Shown here: positions 35,976-46,035 of the stretch, one piece after another
Layout of the letters: the number at the start of each line of letters is the position of its first letter
Position numbering within the stretch: position 1 is the first letter of the stretch
Assembly (NCBI GenBank): GCA_963920575.1
Contig: OY986965.1
Location: 2,107,072-2,171,071, forward strand
Direction of reading: 5' to 3'
Length of the DNA: 64,000 nucleotides
From: Narthecium ossifragum
Lineage: Eukaryota > Streptophyta > Magnoliopsida > Dioscoreales > Nartheciaceae
Position numbers and translations under genes: made by a program
The notes under the pieces: model-generated
Seen by the model: only the letters and a program-made list of their open reading frames with translations
The model's database searches: none
What the model was told of the DNA's origin: nothing

Positions 35976-38447
35976 AACAAACAAAAGAAACAAGAGAGGG
36001 AACAGCATCCCAGAGGATCACAAGGAGGATGGCGTGTGGTATTCATGATAGCATAGATTTTGCACAGGAAATTCTCCACTCCATGACAGTTGCTCCTAAG
36101 TCTCATAGCCTTATGGTGCTTAAGGTGGATTTGATGTCGGCATATGATAAGGTTTGCCGGTGGAAGTTATGATTTGAATGGATTCTCCTATTTGGATTAA
36201 CCGGGTTGTGACCCGTGTCCGGGGCTCCAAGTTCTCTTTCATTGTCAACGGGGAAATCCATAGAAGGGTCCGTTCAAAATATGGAATTCATCAAGGTGAC
36301 CTGCTCTCCCCTTATTTGTTTGTGATCGTGTAAGAAGTTTTATCTAGAATGGTGGGTTCTATGGGTTCTAAATTGGAGGGTCTGAAGTTTAGGAATGTGG
36401 ATTTCTCTTTATCCCATCTTTTGTACGCCGATAATTGTTTAATTGTTACCCGAGCTACTTGTTTAGAGGCTTGAATCCTAAGGCTGAAGCTTACTCTATT
36501 TAAGTTTCTTAGTGGACTTGAGATGAATCCCCATAAGTCTACTATTAAGTTTTCTCCGATTGTTGAGAAGCAGAGGAGGCTAGCTATCTGTGGGATCCTG
36601 AAGGTTGGTGTTGCTAAGGAAAGCTGGAAATACCTAGGGGCTCCTTTAAGTGCTAAAAAGCTCAAAGCAACAGATTTCTCTCAAATCTTAGACCGTATGA
36701 CAAGTAGGGTGTTGTCTTGGCAGGGTAAGAAGATTTCATAGGCAGGTAGAGTAATTTTGTTGAAGTCTGTCCTCCAAAGTATGCCAGTCTTCACTATGAT
36801 TGCATTGCATGTGCCCTGCAAGGTTCTAAAGAGGTTTGAGCAAATATGTAGGAGTTTTTCTTTTATGGCAAAACAGAAAATTCGGCCCGGATGTAGTAGC
36901 ATGAATGAAGTAACTAAGCCCAAACAATATGGAGGCTTAGGAGTGAAGGATTTCTTCATGTGGTAGAGAGCGTTAAAGCTCAAGAGAGTTGAGGCTTTTC
37001 TTTCGGACAAGGAATCAGTTTGGATGAGATTCGCTAGAGCTAAGTACCAATGGCAAGGAAGGCTTCCTAGGTTCAAAAATAATGGCTCAGCTCACTGGAA
37101 ACAAGTGTGTAAGGCAGCAGAGGACTTAAACTTGGGTTAGCTATGGACCCCTGGGAATCAAAGTCAAGTCCGAATTGTAGAGGATCACTGGATTTTGGAT
37201 GAGGCTCTAGCCTTGAAGCCTTTGATGTTCAGGGGTGATAGGACAGAGCATATGTTGGTGGGTGATCTTGTGAAAAGTGATGGTTGAGACTTTGAGTTGT
37301 TGAATGATATCTTTCATCCATATATCACGCAAGCTGTTGTTGGTCTTCCTTCTAACCCTAACCCGACAAGGGGTGAAGCTTGATGGCAGTATAGTAGTAG
37401 CGGTCATGTATTTGTGTCTTCAGCTTATATCTTTCTTGCTAGCAGATTCAAACCAAGCCGAGAGGATGCATGAGTGGTTAATTGGTCTACTCTTTGGAGA
37501 TTCCTTGTTGGACCAAGAATTAAGCATTTCCTATGGAAGGCTCTAAAGGGCAAATTACCTGTCAGAGAAGTTCTTTGGAATTGGTGTTGTTCTTCAGATC
37601 GTTTATGTCCGAAATGTGAAGCACATCCGGAAACTATTATGCATGCCCCGTTCGAATGTGATGCAGTTCGGGAGGTTATTGATAGGTTATTGATTGAATG
37701 TGGAGTACTTTTTTTTTTATTGGAATTTACAACAACTACTTCGGGTGATAAATCAATCTTCTAGTCAACACGAAGCCATGAAATTTAAGGCTTATCTTGG
37801 ATATGGTTTATGGTTGTCCTGAAAGGACTGGAATTATAGGGTCTTTGAAGATGGAGGAGATCTACGTGAGGTGGTGGCTAAGAGGGCTAAGAGGTTTGCT
37901 GATGAGTTTTTATCCAAACTCGACAAGAAGGGGATTAGAGATGATCCTGAAGGTGAAGGTTGGGTGTACTAGACTGATGCCTCTTGTGATGTTGACTCAG
38001 GAAATATGGCAGTGGTAGCAATGGAATTAAGTAGACAAGGGGATTTATGTTCGATTATAGGCCAACGAATTTCTACTGGAGCCGTGTTTGAAGCAGAGCT
38101 TCTTGCTATTTTGAGAGCTCGGGAGTGGGCTAAAGATAGAGGAAGAAAGAATATTATAATAGAGTCTGATGTGAGAAAGGTTATTGACATGATTAATGAT
38201 GTCAAAGCATGGCCTAGGGGTATGGAGTAGCTTGCAAAGGGAGTCTGGAAGCTGGTTTTGGGTTTGGAATAAGTTTTGTTCTTGTTTGTTTGTTTGTAGG
38301 TCTTCTAACGTTGTAGCAGACTGGGTTGCTAAATGGTGTAGGTTCCGTTCACCAATTTTAATTGGGAACATGAGGATGGGGCTCAGGCCATGGCTTCAAT
38401 ATTGTAAATAATTCCTAGCCATTGGATTCAATTCATAAAAAAAAAGG
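35976..38447 (+). mobile_element. Degraded LINE, plus strand
   Basis: Remnants in order: reverse transcriptase palm (FAQEILHSMTVAPKSHSLMV, then KVDLMSAYDKV at about 36050-36155), the YADN box (36427-36438), MNPHKSTIKFSPIVEKQ, RVILLKSVLQSMP, the zinc-binding LWRFLVGPRIKHFLWKALKG with CPKCEAHPETIMHAPFEC (37480-37670), and RNase H (TDASCDVDSGNMAVVAMEL, EAELLAILRAREWAKDRG, 37970-38230). It ends in a short A tract at 38437-38446. Many stops and frameshifts, so old and inactive. The 5' part and target duplications were not identified. Confidence 0.88.
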
Positions 38448-39944
38448 AGGGCTTGTGTTCCTAGATGCTACTATATCTTTGCACATTTACGGAGATAGTG
38501 AGAGAAGGCTCCCTTACCCAGGTAAAGCCATATGACCCCTTATGATAGTGTATGCTATTGTGAAGGGGGAAAGTTGAAAGGGATGGACATTTTATAGGTT
38601 CCCTTACCCGAGTAACCATCCTTATTCTTGATGCATTAAAGCTCAAGAAACCCTTTTAAATGTGACCGCTATGATTTGGACAGACCACCCTCTCTCCCTA
38701 CCCTTGTTGCATTTAAGGGGGTTGCATTAACTCAGGTGGTGCAGGCAATTAAAAGACTTATGCTGTAGTACTGGCTGCAATATATTTTTCCACCTACCAG
38801 CCTTCTAAATAGTTTGATCTTTTATAATGAGATGAGATTCCCAAATAGTCCAACAAACCATCAAACAAACATGATCTTTTCTTCAAGAAATCACAATAAA
38901 CCAGCAACAATTTCTGTGTAAATTTTGCACATGAGTGGGTTCATCTGTCAAAAATGCATGAGTAGGAAAACCTTGATTATGCTAAATATCACTATGGTTT
39001 TCATAGTTTACCCCATCAAATTGTTCAGCTTAATGTTAGAAGTGATACCCAAGTTAGAAGGTTCTTGCAAAGCACATCCAAGAGGCCCACCAAAAAAAAA
39101 TTCCTATCAAGAAAACTATGAAACATAGATGACAAACCACCTGTGATTTTTGGGACCCACCATCCTACCCTTCTATAGTCCTCATTCCATTCTTGAACCT
39201 TGATTCCCCATATCAATCTTGTCAACAGTGAATCAACTTTTTCCACCAAGGGTTCCATGTAATAACCAGAACAAGGCTGCCAACATGGTAAATATTCTGA
39301 TTCTAGTCAACTCTGAGTCAAACTCCCATATAAGGATTTAGCGCTAATTCCAGGGGTAGGAATCTAGTGACACTGAAAGAGACACTAGCCTCTTCTTTTC
39401 ATGCTCTTAATCCCTGCTAATAATACAAGGCATGCAGTTAAAACCTTTCACCTTGTGACCTTAGCTCAGGCCCCAAAAACTCTTGGTTTTGTCTCATCTA
39501 ACCCACTCTATTAGTCACCCAAAATATGATAGATACTATCAATGCTAAGCAACCAAATCCACCCACAGTCAACAAACATTACGAGACAACCACCTTCCAG
39601 ATTCCACTCGAGCAATCCCCATTAGGATGGGACTCTTCTTCAGACCCACCACCGTAAGAAAAATAAAAGAGTTTTGGCAACTGTATAAGACAATGACAGC
39701 TAGAAGAGAAAGGAACACTTCTTTCAATTCATTTAACAAATAAGATACAATCCCTGGAGCAACTCCGTCCGTCGATAGGTCATAAGGTCGAATCCTAAAG
39801 TCATAAATGAGTGACTTAGATCCATGAATGAGTGACTTAATTAGAGTCCAGACACAAATCTACAGCACAGATCTGGGCAGAGGCCCCCCGCCGCCACCCC
39901 ATCTTGAGCATATATAAGGTTGAAGACCCCTCGATTCGTAGTAG
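38448..39944. other. Spacer, no gene seen
   Basis: No coding signal. GCTCCCTTACCCAGGTAA at 38508 and GTTCCCTTACCCGAGTAA at 38599 are imperfect copies of one phrase, 91 bp apart. Confidence 0.4.
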
Positions 39945-40084
39945 ATATTCAGTGTAATGAGCATTTGCACTGTTGGAATGCGACGATCCCAACAGTGGAA
40001 TCATAAGAGCTTAGAAGAGCTTCGAAGTTAAACGTGTTGGACAATAGTAGTATTAGTAATGTGAAGTCATGTTGTGCGCTTCCG
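39945..40084 (+). mobile_element. 5S-rRNA-like relic, possibly a Cassandra-type LTR
   Basis: The segment 40010-40083 follows plant 5S rRNA: AGAGCTTCGAAGTTAAACGT corresponds to the internal control region (AGAACTCCGAAGTTAAGCGT in 5S), then AGTAGTATTAG (AGTAGTACTAG), then GAAGTCATGTTGTG (GAAGTCCTCGTGTTG); the GGGTGACC part is lost. A lone 5S gene would be a poor explanation: the copy is degenerate and not in an array. Cassandra retrotransposons carry a 5S domain in their LTRs, and the sequence just after the 5S part (CTTCCGAATCAGAA) loosely resembles what follows in Cassandra LTRs. LTR boundaries could not be set. The alternative is a 5S-derived SINE or pseudogene. Confidence 0.5.
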
Positions 40085-40296
40085 AATCAGAATTAAAGAC
40101 TCGACCAGTAAAAAAAATACCAAACAGATAATCTTAGAACTACAATAGGTATCTTATTGTTTTCCTTGCTGCACTCAAAAACTCATTAATCTTCCATGCA
40201 TTCTGGAGCTTTTACAACACAAGCAAAAGCTCAAAAGCTACCAAAATACACCACTATTAAACTATTAAGTAGACATTCATGGCGATGGGCATTTGA

Positions 40297-41402
40297 TCAC
40301 ATAACATTGCAACTGGGATTGGCATTCTCGTCATCATACACGTAACTCGATCCCCTTGCCGGCGCCGCCGGCGGTGGATGGTTGTAGGCATATCCCGGCA
40401 GTGGCGCCTGTGGGTGGCTGTAGTAATAGCCACCGCTGTGCTGTACTGGCATTGGGTGATAGGCAGCTCCATAGCTCATGCTAGGATGCATCGTGTTATA
40501 GCTCACGACGTAGGCAGGCGGTGCCGGCGTTGGGTACATTGGCATGTTGTACGCCGCCGCCGCTTGACGTGGGTGGCCGCCTCCGCCACTGCCGGTAACA
40601 TTAGTTGGTTTCACAACCTCTTCGCCGTCGCCGTCGCCGTCATTCTCTGGCTGTGCCTTCTTGCCTTTCTTGCCGCCGGCCTCGCCATTGTTTGGCTTCT
40701 CAACTTTCGGAGATTCACCGGAATCCTTGCCGTCGGACTTGGCGGTTTCTTTGTTGCCTTTTTTGCTGTTCTTGCCGTCGGCGGCCTCCGGCGACTTGGT
40801 GGCGCTAGAGGTGGTTTGATTCTCTTCGGAAAACTCCGGCGAGTGGTTGGCGGCCCCGTTCTTGTTCTTGTTCTTGTTCTTGCCACCTCCATTGTTGCCA
40901 TTGGGATTCGGATTATTACCCGCGGGTTTTTTCGTCTCCGGCCAGAGCTCGGCCGGCTTCCCGTTCTTGGCCAGCCTCTTGATGAGGGTGTGGGCGTCCA
41001 CATTGCCGGTGACCGTGACCTTGTGCTCCTGGGCATCAATGATGGTCTCATAAACCCCTGCAGAAGAGTTATAAAAGAACAACCAGGGATTAAACCAGCT
41101 AAAAAATGGCTCCAAAAATAGATAAAAAGAGAAATAATATATACCATCAAGGCTTTGGAGAACCTTCTTCACTGTTCTCTTGCATCCTTCACAGTGGATG
41201 AACACCTTCAAAACCCAAGTCTACAACAGCCCAAAAAAAAAAAAAAAAAACCGTTTGGATTAAAATCACAGCAGGAGCAACCTCTTAAGAACAGGCATTA
41301 AAATGGGGAAAAAGAAAGAAAAAAAACAGAGCCATAGATGTTAGGGGAGTGGAGTGTCACCTGGTACTTAAGTGGCTCCGGGGCTTCTTCAGATGCTGCC
41401 AT
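40297..41402 (-). CDS. Heavy-metal-associated isoprenylated plant protein (HIPP)
   Basis: A metallochaperone-like protein: HMA domain, long flexible region, C-terminal prenylation. Three exons, 41361-41402, 41145-41220, 40297-41057, give 292 residues. It begins MAASEEAPEPLKYQ. The HMA domain spans about 15-80 with the metal site C24-x2-C27 (FIHCEGCKRTVKKVLQSLDG) and ends at GKPAELWPE. Then come a Lys/Asn/Gly-rich segment with a KNKNKNKNG run and several acidic-basic stretches, and a Tyr/Pro/His-rich tail. The last four residues CNVM are a CaaX box, predicting farnesylation and membrane or nuclear association. Exon 1 encodes only 14 residues but is needed for the start. The long plus-strand frames over this locus are shadows. 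Confidence 0.95.
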
Positions 41403-42202
41403 TGACATAGAATGGTGGCTTCAAGGAGAAGGAGATGTGGGTTTAAGTGATTTTGGAGAGGGGTTTGTTGTAGAAGAAGCAGAGTAGTAGAGAGAGAGAG
41501 GAGAGAGAGACTATGAGAGCAGTGAAGGGTGATGAGATAAATGGAGGAGAAATAGAGGATCTCACTTCACTACTATTTGTTATGACAACATTGCCCTTCC
41601 ATTTGGTAAGGCCTACTCATGAACATATATTTGATAATAAAACTCTTTTAAGCTGAATAGGGAAAGATTGGATTTTTTTTTTGAAAGAGATTGTGATTCA
41701 TTGCACTGTTTTATAATGACTAAGATAGTTGAATTTATGTGCTCTGAAATTAAAAGTTAAATTTATTGAATGATGTCATTGCATGATGTCATTGCATATG
41801 ATCTTAAGAGGTAAAAAAGAAAAAAGAAAGGAAGAATTAATTAAAGGGTTCCCCCCCTCCTAACAATGATCTTATAGTTTTCTAAAGTATCCTTGCAGAA
41901 TCATGAATTACATATAAGTCCCTCGAAATGTTATGTTTGCATATATGCCATTTGACCAGTTTAGCTTGATTATAATGAGCTTGAAAAGATCGAAAATCCA
42001 TTAATCTTTTCAAATATATATATCCAAAAAAAGTGCTGCACCTGCATGAAAATCCGAATTCGAAATTTTTTAAATAAAACTAATGCATATTATAATTCAC
42101 TTTTATCATTCTGAATACTTTACTCTCGGACCATCACTCTGGATATTATTCTCCGGAAAAATGAAGAAGATTTGTCAAACTAGTCGAAGAATGAACATGA
42201 AT
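41403..42202. other. HIPP promoter region and spacer
   Basis: A GA-rich leader at 41470-41515 (CT-rich on the transcribed strand), then AT-rich spacer. No other gene seen. Confidence 0.45.
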
Positions 42203-42397
42203 ATTATATATATTATTCTTATATGAGGTTATGATTATAAATGAAACTTTTATTGTCCTACATGACGGGAGAATGTCCTAGGTGGAGCCTATATGGCGCC
42301 TATGTGACATGATGGGGTTTAGTGGGAGAAAGTTATTGGGTGGTTACTGGGGTGAGGTTAGTGGTTAGACACAACTAGTATATATATTGTAATTTAT
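42203..42397. repeat. Dispersed repeat, copy 2
   Basis: Homologous to 18552-18770, same orientation: TATTCTTATATGAGG, GGGAGAATGTCCTAGGTGGA, CCTATGTGACATGATGG and the ending GACACAACTAGTATATAT. Followed by a 30-bp direct repeat of ATATTGTAATTTATGAAAGC (42384-42440). Confidence 0.7.
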
Positions 42398-43008
42398 GAA
42401 AGCTCATAATAATATATTGTAATTTATGAAAGCTCATAATAATTACAACAAAAATAGAAATGAATGAAGCCATTATCACCTCTCTCAGACTCATCAGTAT
42501 AGATAGCTGCAGTAACATGTAAATGTACAACAGCAACACCCCCCTTCCAAAGCTCAAAGTACAGATACATTGGTTGGTGGAAATGCAATAAATCCCTGTT
42601 TCTTTGCTGAATGAATAACAAAAAAATACAAAATTAACAATTGAAAAAAGAAGAAGAAAGGAAACAAAGTTGGGATGGTAATAGCCATGATCACATGCAC
42701 CATTATTGCCAAACTATTCAGGATCAGAGCTAGTGTACTTTGTGACTTGTGAGTAGGGAAGGAGGAGATAAAGGGGAATCAATTGGGTTCCATGGATGAT
42801 GTAATTGTATGAGCCAAAAACTATGCTGCGCAAAGCTGTTCCCCCCCAGCCGTAGTCCTTTTGTCTAATTAATGAGTGGCATCAGCTAGCTGGTGATGGG
42901 GTGGTGTGTGTTTGAGGAGCATCTCATCTCTTTTTCAGTTCACTCAAACCTTATATCATCCATCTTCATGGCTACAAGAAGAGGCCTGATGCATCATTAA
43001 TTGGCATG
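42398..43008. other. Spacer, no gene seen
   Basis: No domain or convincing open frame found. Confidence 0.4.
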
Positions 43009-43193
43009 CTCTCTCCCATAAGAGAACACAGAAGGAATACCCTGTCTAATAATAGCTTGCATTCCTTGCAATATCATGGCATTTGGGATGAGAGAGTGAG
43101 AGAGTGAGGGAGTGGCTCTCCAATAAGACACCACAAAAGGAATACCCTCACTAATAGCTTGACTTCTTTGCGATATCATGGCATTTGGGTTCA
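43009..43193. repeat. Tandem duplication of ~80 bp, diverged
   Basis: Copies at about 43009-43091 and 43112-43194 share AGGAATACCCT, AATAGCTTG and ATATCATGGCATTTGGG, about 80% alike. On the minus strand they read PNAMISQRSQAISEGIPFVV and PNAMILQGMQAIIRQGIPSV, so the reading frame is kept in both. Whether it is coding is unknown. Confidence 0.65.
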
Positions 43194-43212
43194 CTCCAAT
43201 TGTCCTTGCTGA

Positions 43213-43214
43213 TT

Positions 43215-43269
<55 letters not shown>

Positions 43270-43280
43270 CAGAGAGAGAG
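43213..43280. repeat. (TG)n(AG)n microsatellite
   Basis: About 8 TG units followed by some 16 AG units and interrupted AG. Confidence 0.95.
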
Positions 43281-45037
43281 GGGTGTACATATGGATTGAT
43301 CTCTGGAGAGTGAGGTACATGATCTTGATCAAATCCAGAGGAATGACCAGCCCCACCCATCCAGCATGTTCTAATCTGAAGGTGGTGTCCTGCAATTAAT
43401 GAGTAAAAATGGCTGGGCTGGCCAGAATGCAAGACACACAACCAACTGAAAGCAAAAGCGAAACAAAGAACCATCATAGATCACATAACATTAGATTCTG
43501 TTGGTTTGGCTTTAAATCTTTCCTTTCATCTTAGAAAAAGTGAGGAGATCTCATGGTATTCATCAAATCAAAACCTAATTAAGAAGGATTTAAACTAATT
43601 CTTTTAAATTATCATATTCTAGTACGTCCCTTTCCTTCACGGCTTAAGCTGCTCGTGAAGCAAACTGAGAGAGACAAAATTCGAACTCATGATTTCCGCT
43701 CAGATATCATATTAAATAACCAATTATCTCAAACTCTTAAGCCAATTGGAATACACGAACTCATTCAAATTTGAAATTATGTATTCTAACAACATTCTTT
43801 CTGAGAAACAGAGAGAAGGGCTGTGTGATTGGTTTTGGAACTCGAGATATAGCTGGATGCAAAGAGAGATACTAATAGTGGTTACTGACAAGAGCTGATC
43901 TTTAGCAATCTTTACAGAGTTGCATCCAGATAAGCCCATGTTATCTCTTATTAGTGGCTACAGCACTATCCAGATCAGTGTCTGGCTGCTGCTTTAATCA
44001 ATACTAATAAGCTGCTTTAATCAATACTAATAAGAAAGAATATCTCCTCATCCTCTTGTTCTTGGATTATAAGCACTTTTAGGAGATAGAATCAAAATCA
44101 AAGTTTTTAGAAGGCTTTTTAGCTTTTGGGGGCCTTCCTAACACTCAGGCAGTCGTTATCATGTCAACACATGTCTCCCACGTGCCATTCACGTACTTGC
44201 ATGAGCTCTGGTATTCATTACTGTGTCCCCTGTCTCTCTCTCTCTCTCATGCTTTCGTACCTATTAACTATTACCACAGTAACTGTCACTGTAATTTAAT
44301 TGTCTTTGGGAGAGGAGGAGGGGGATTTTTTTTATTTTTTATTTTTACCAAAAAGGACCTCTATAATTTATTTAGACACTTTAAGACCTCTTTCTTGTGT
44401 TTTTTTTTTTGCAACCTAGATTTTTTTTTATTATTATTAAAATATCCATGGCCAATACTTTGCTTAATGCGAGGCATTTAAGCATTATTTGCTTAAATTT
44501 ATAGGATCACAAAAAAATCTTATTTGCTTGCAAGAATGTTTACTATGCGGAGAAGGACGCAATAAATGCCTACATGATGTAAAGCATTATTAATTCACCG
44601 CAACGTGACAATGATCCTAAATTGCATTTAAGTCAGGAGTTGGCTGGCATATATATATACCAAAATAATTAATATCGACTGGAAAATTACTCATATTTTG
44701 TGATCTCGATCTACTACAGTAATCCAAACAAGATAATTATGATTTGGATCGAGAAACATATAATTGAGAAAAATTGTTCCAAAGAAATTGGTGGTTCAAA
44801 CAAGTATATTATTAATCATACATGTTTTAAGTGGATAAATATGCTAATATATACTGATCCATCTTTAATTCCTGTAAGGTATATGGCCTTAATCTAGAGG
44901 CCTTCGAGTTAATAAACTTTCTTACGTGACTGACATTATATTATAATGGATGACAATAATCCGAACATTATATAATGGGCATCAACAAAACCCCGACGCT
45001 GCATGCAATGCAATAAAGAAGCTGAAAAAAACGGAAA
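43281..45037. other. AT-rich spacer, no gene seen
   Basis: Contains a duplicated CTGCTTTAATCAATACTAATAA phrase (two copies 21 bp apart, near 43989 and 44010) and poly-T tracts at 44329-44435. No coding signal. Confidence 0.4.
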
Positions 45038-45217
45038 AAAAAGGATTTTTAGCGGCGATATTAGCGGCGTCGTCCGGGTATAACTTTCACCGCTAAAACA
45101 ATTGGTACGGTCGCTAATTAACATCTCTCTACATTTAGCGGCCGTTCCAATGGTAGTCTAGTCGCCGCTATTGTTTTAGCGGCGAAGTTTTACATGCACG
45201 CCGCTAATAGTCCTTTT
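45038..45217. mobile_element. Short MITE with TTAGCGGCG subterminal repeats
   Basis: About 180 bp. The ends AAAAAGGATTTTTAGCGGCG and, inverted, AAAAAGGACTATTAGCGGCG form a 20-bp inverted repeat with three mismatches. Inside are further TTAGCGGC / GCCGCTAA units. Target duplication cannot be fixed because of the A/T-run flanks; superfamily is uncertain (Mutator- or CACTA-like). Confidence 0.65.
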
Positions 45218-45273
45218 TGAACAAAATAAAGAGTGAAATATATGTCAAGCTTTAATCATGGATCGAGTGTTAA

Positions 45274-45465
45274 GCCTTTGTTTGGCAACGGGGTTAAGAG
45301 GGTTACCTACATTTAATCCTTATTATTTTACCAAATATCAAAATAATAATTACGGGATTGCGATTATTTCATTTATCACTTTCATTTTTATTTTTTTTAC
45401 TCCGATTTCTCGTCCTCATTTTTTCTAACCCCATATATTCTCCTTAACACTGAACCAAACGGGGC
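45274..45465. mobile_element. Tourist-like MITE
   Basis: 192 bp flanked by TAA on both sides (45271-45273, 45466-45468). The left end GCCTTTGTTTGG and the inverted right end GCCCCGTTTGG pair imperfectly. It shares its interior with the copy at 3669-3892. Confidence 0.75.
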
Positions 45466-45468
45466 TAA

Positions 45469-46035
45469 GTGATTTACTTCTCCCCCCAAACGAAAAATAT
45501 CAGCGTATATTCCAAACGCTTTGGTAATCCATGCATGGATTGAGATACGATGTCAAACTTTGGACAACCAGAGAATATATGTGAAGCACAATCTTTCTTT
45601 GGTCTTCATTTCTTCTTCTGATTCTATGGAGCATAAAGATTCACAAATTGTCAAACTAAAAACGCAAAATAATTCAGGCAACAGAGTTAATTCCAGAATA
45701 GCAGGAGCAAATTGTGGTTTACTATAAATAGCACCATTACAATAAATACTGCATATATTATTTGGTTTAGTTGATGGATATAACATCTGATGATATAAAG
45801 AAATGGATGAAGTTGGTGAACTGGATGAAGACCCCCACCCATGATTACAACAATTACATGTATGATGACAACTTCTCTAGAAACTTCAAATCAGTGAAGA
45901 ATTAGCATCACCAAGCCTACTCTTGCTCTTCCTTTCTGATTTGCGTTAGTAAGCTTGAGACCTCCAAAGAGCGGTGACAGTCAAAACTCCATGCCAAGAA
46001 GGTCCATTTGCAGACTAACTGTCAATGGAGTAGAT
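45469..46035. other. Downstream region of VAMP724-like gene
   Basis: Probably contains the 3' untranslated region close to 46035. Nothing else recognised. Confidence 0.4.

Noticed and set aside
39025..39258. 77-residue minus-strand frame as a possible LINE fragment
   Set aside because: A few Trp-rich phrases look LINE-like, but no conserved block could be matched.
39770..39800. GGTCGAATCC as a tRNA T-arm
   Set aside because: No acceptor stem, D-arm or anticodon arm can be built around it.
40378..41121. 247-residue plus-strand frame
   Set aside because: It is the antisense shadow of the HIPP exon 3, whose HMA domain and CaaX box are unmistakable on the other strand.
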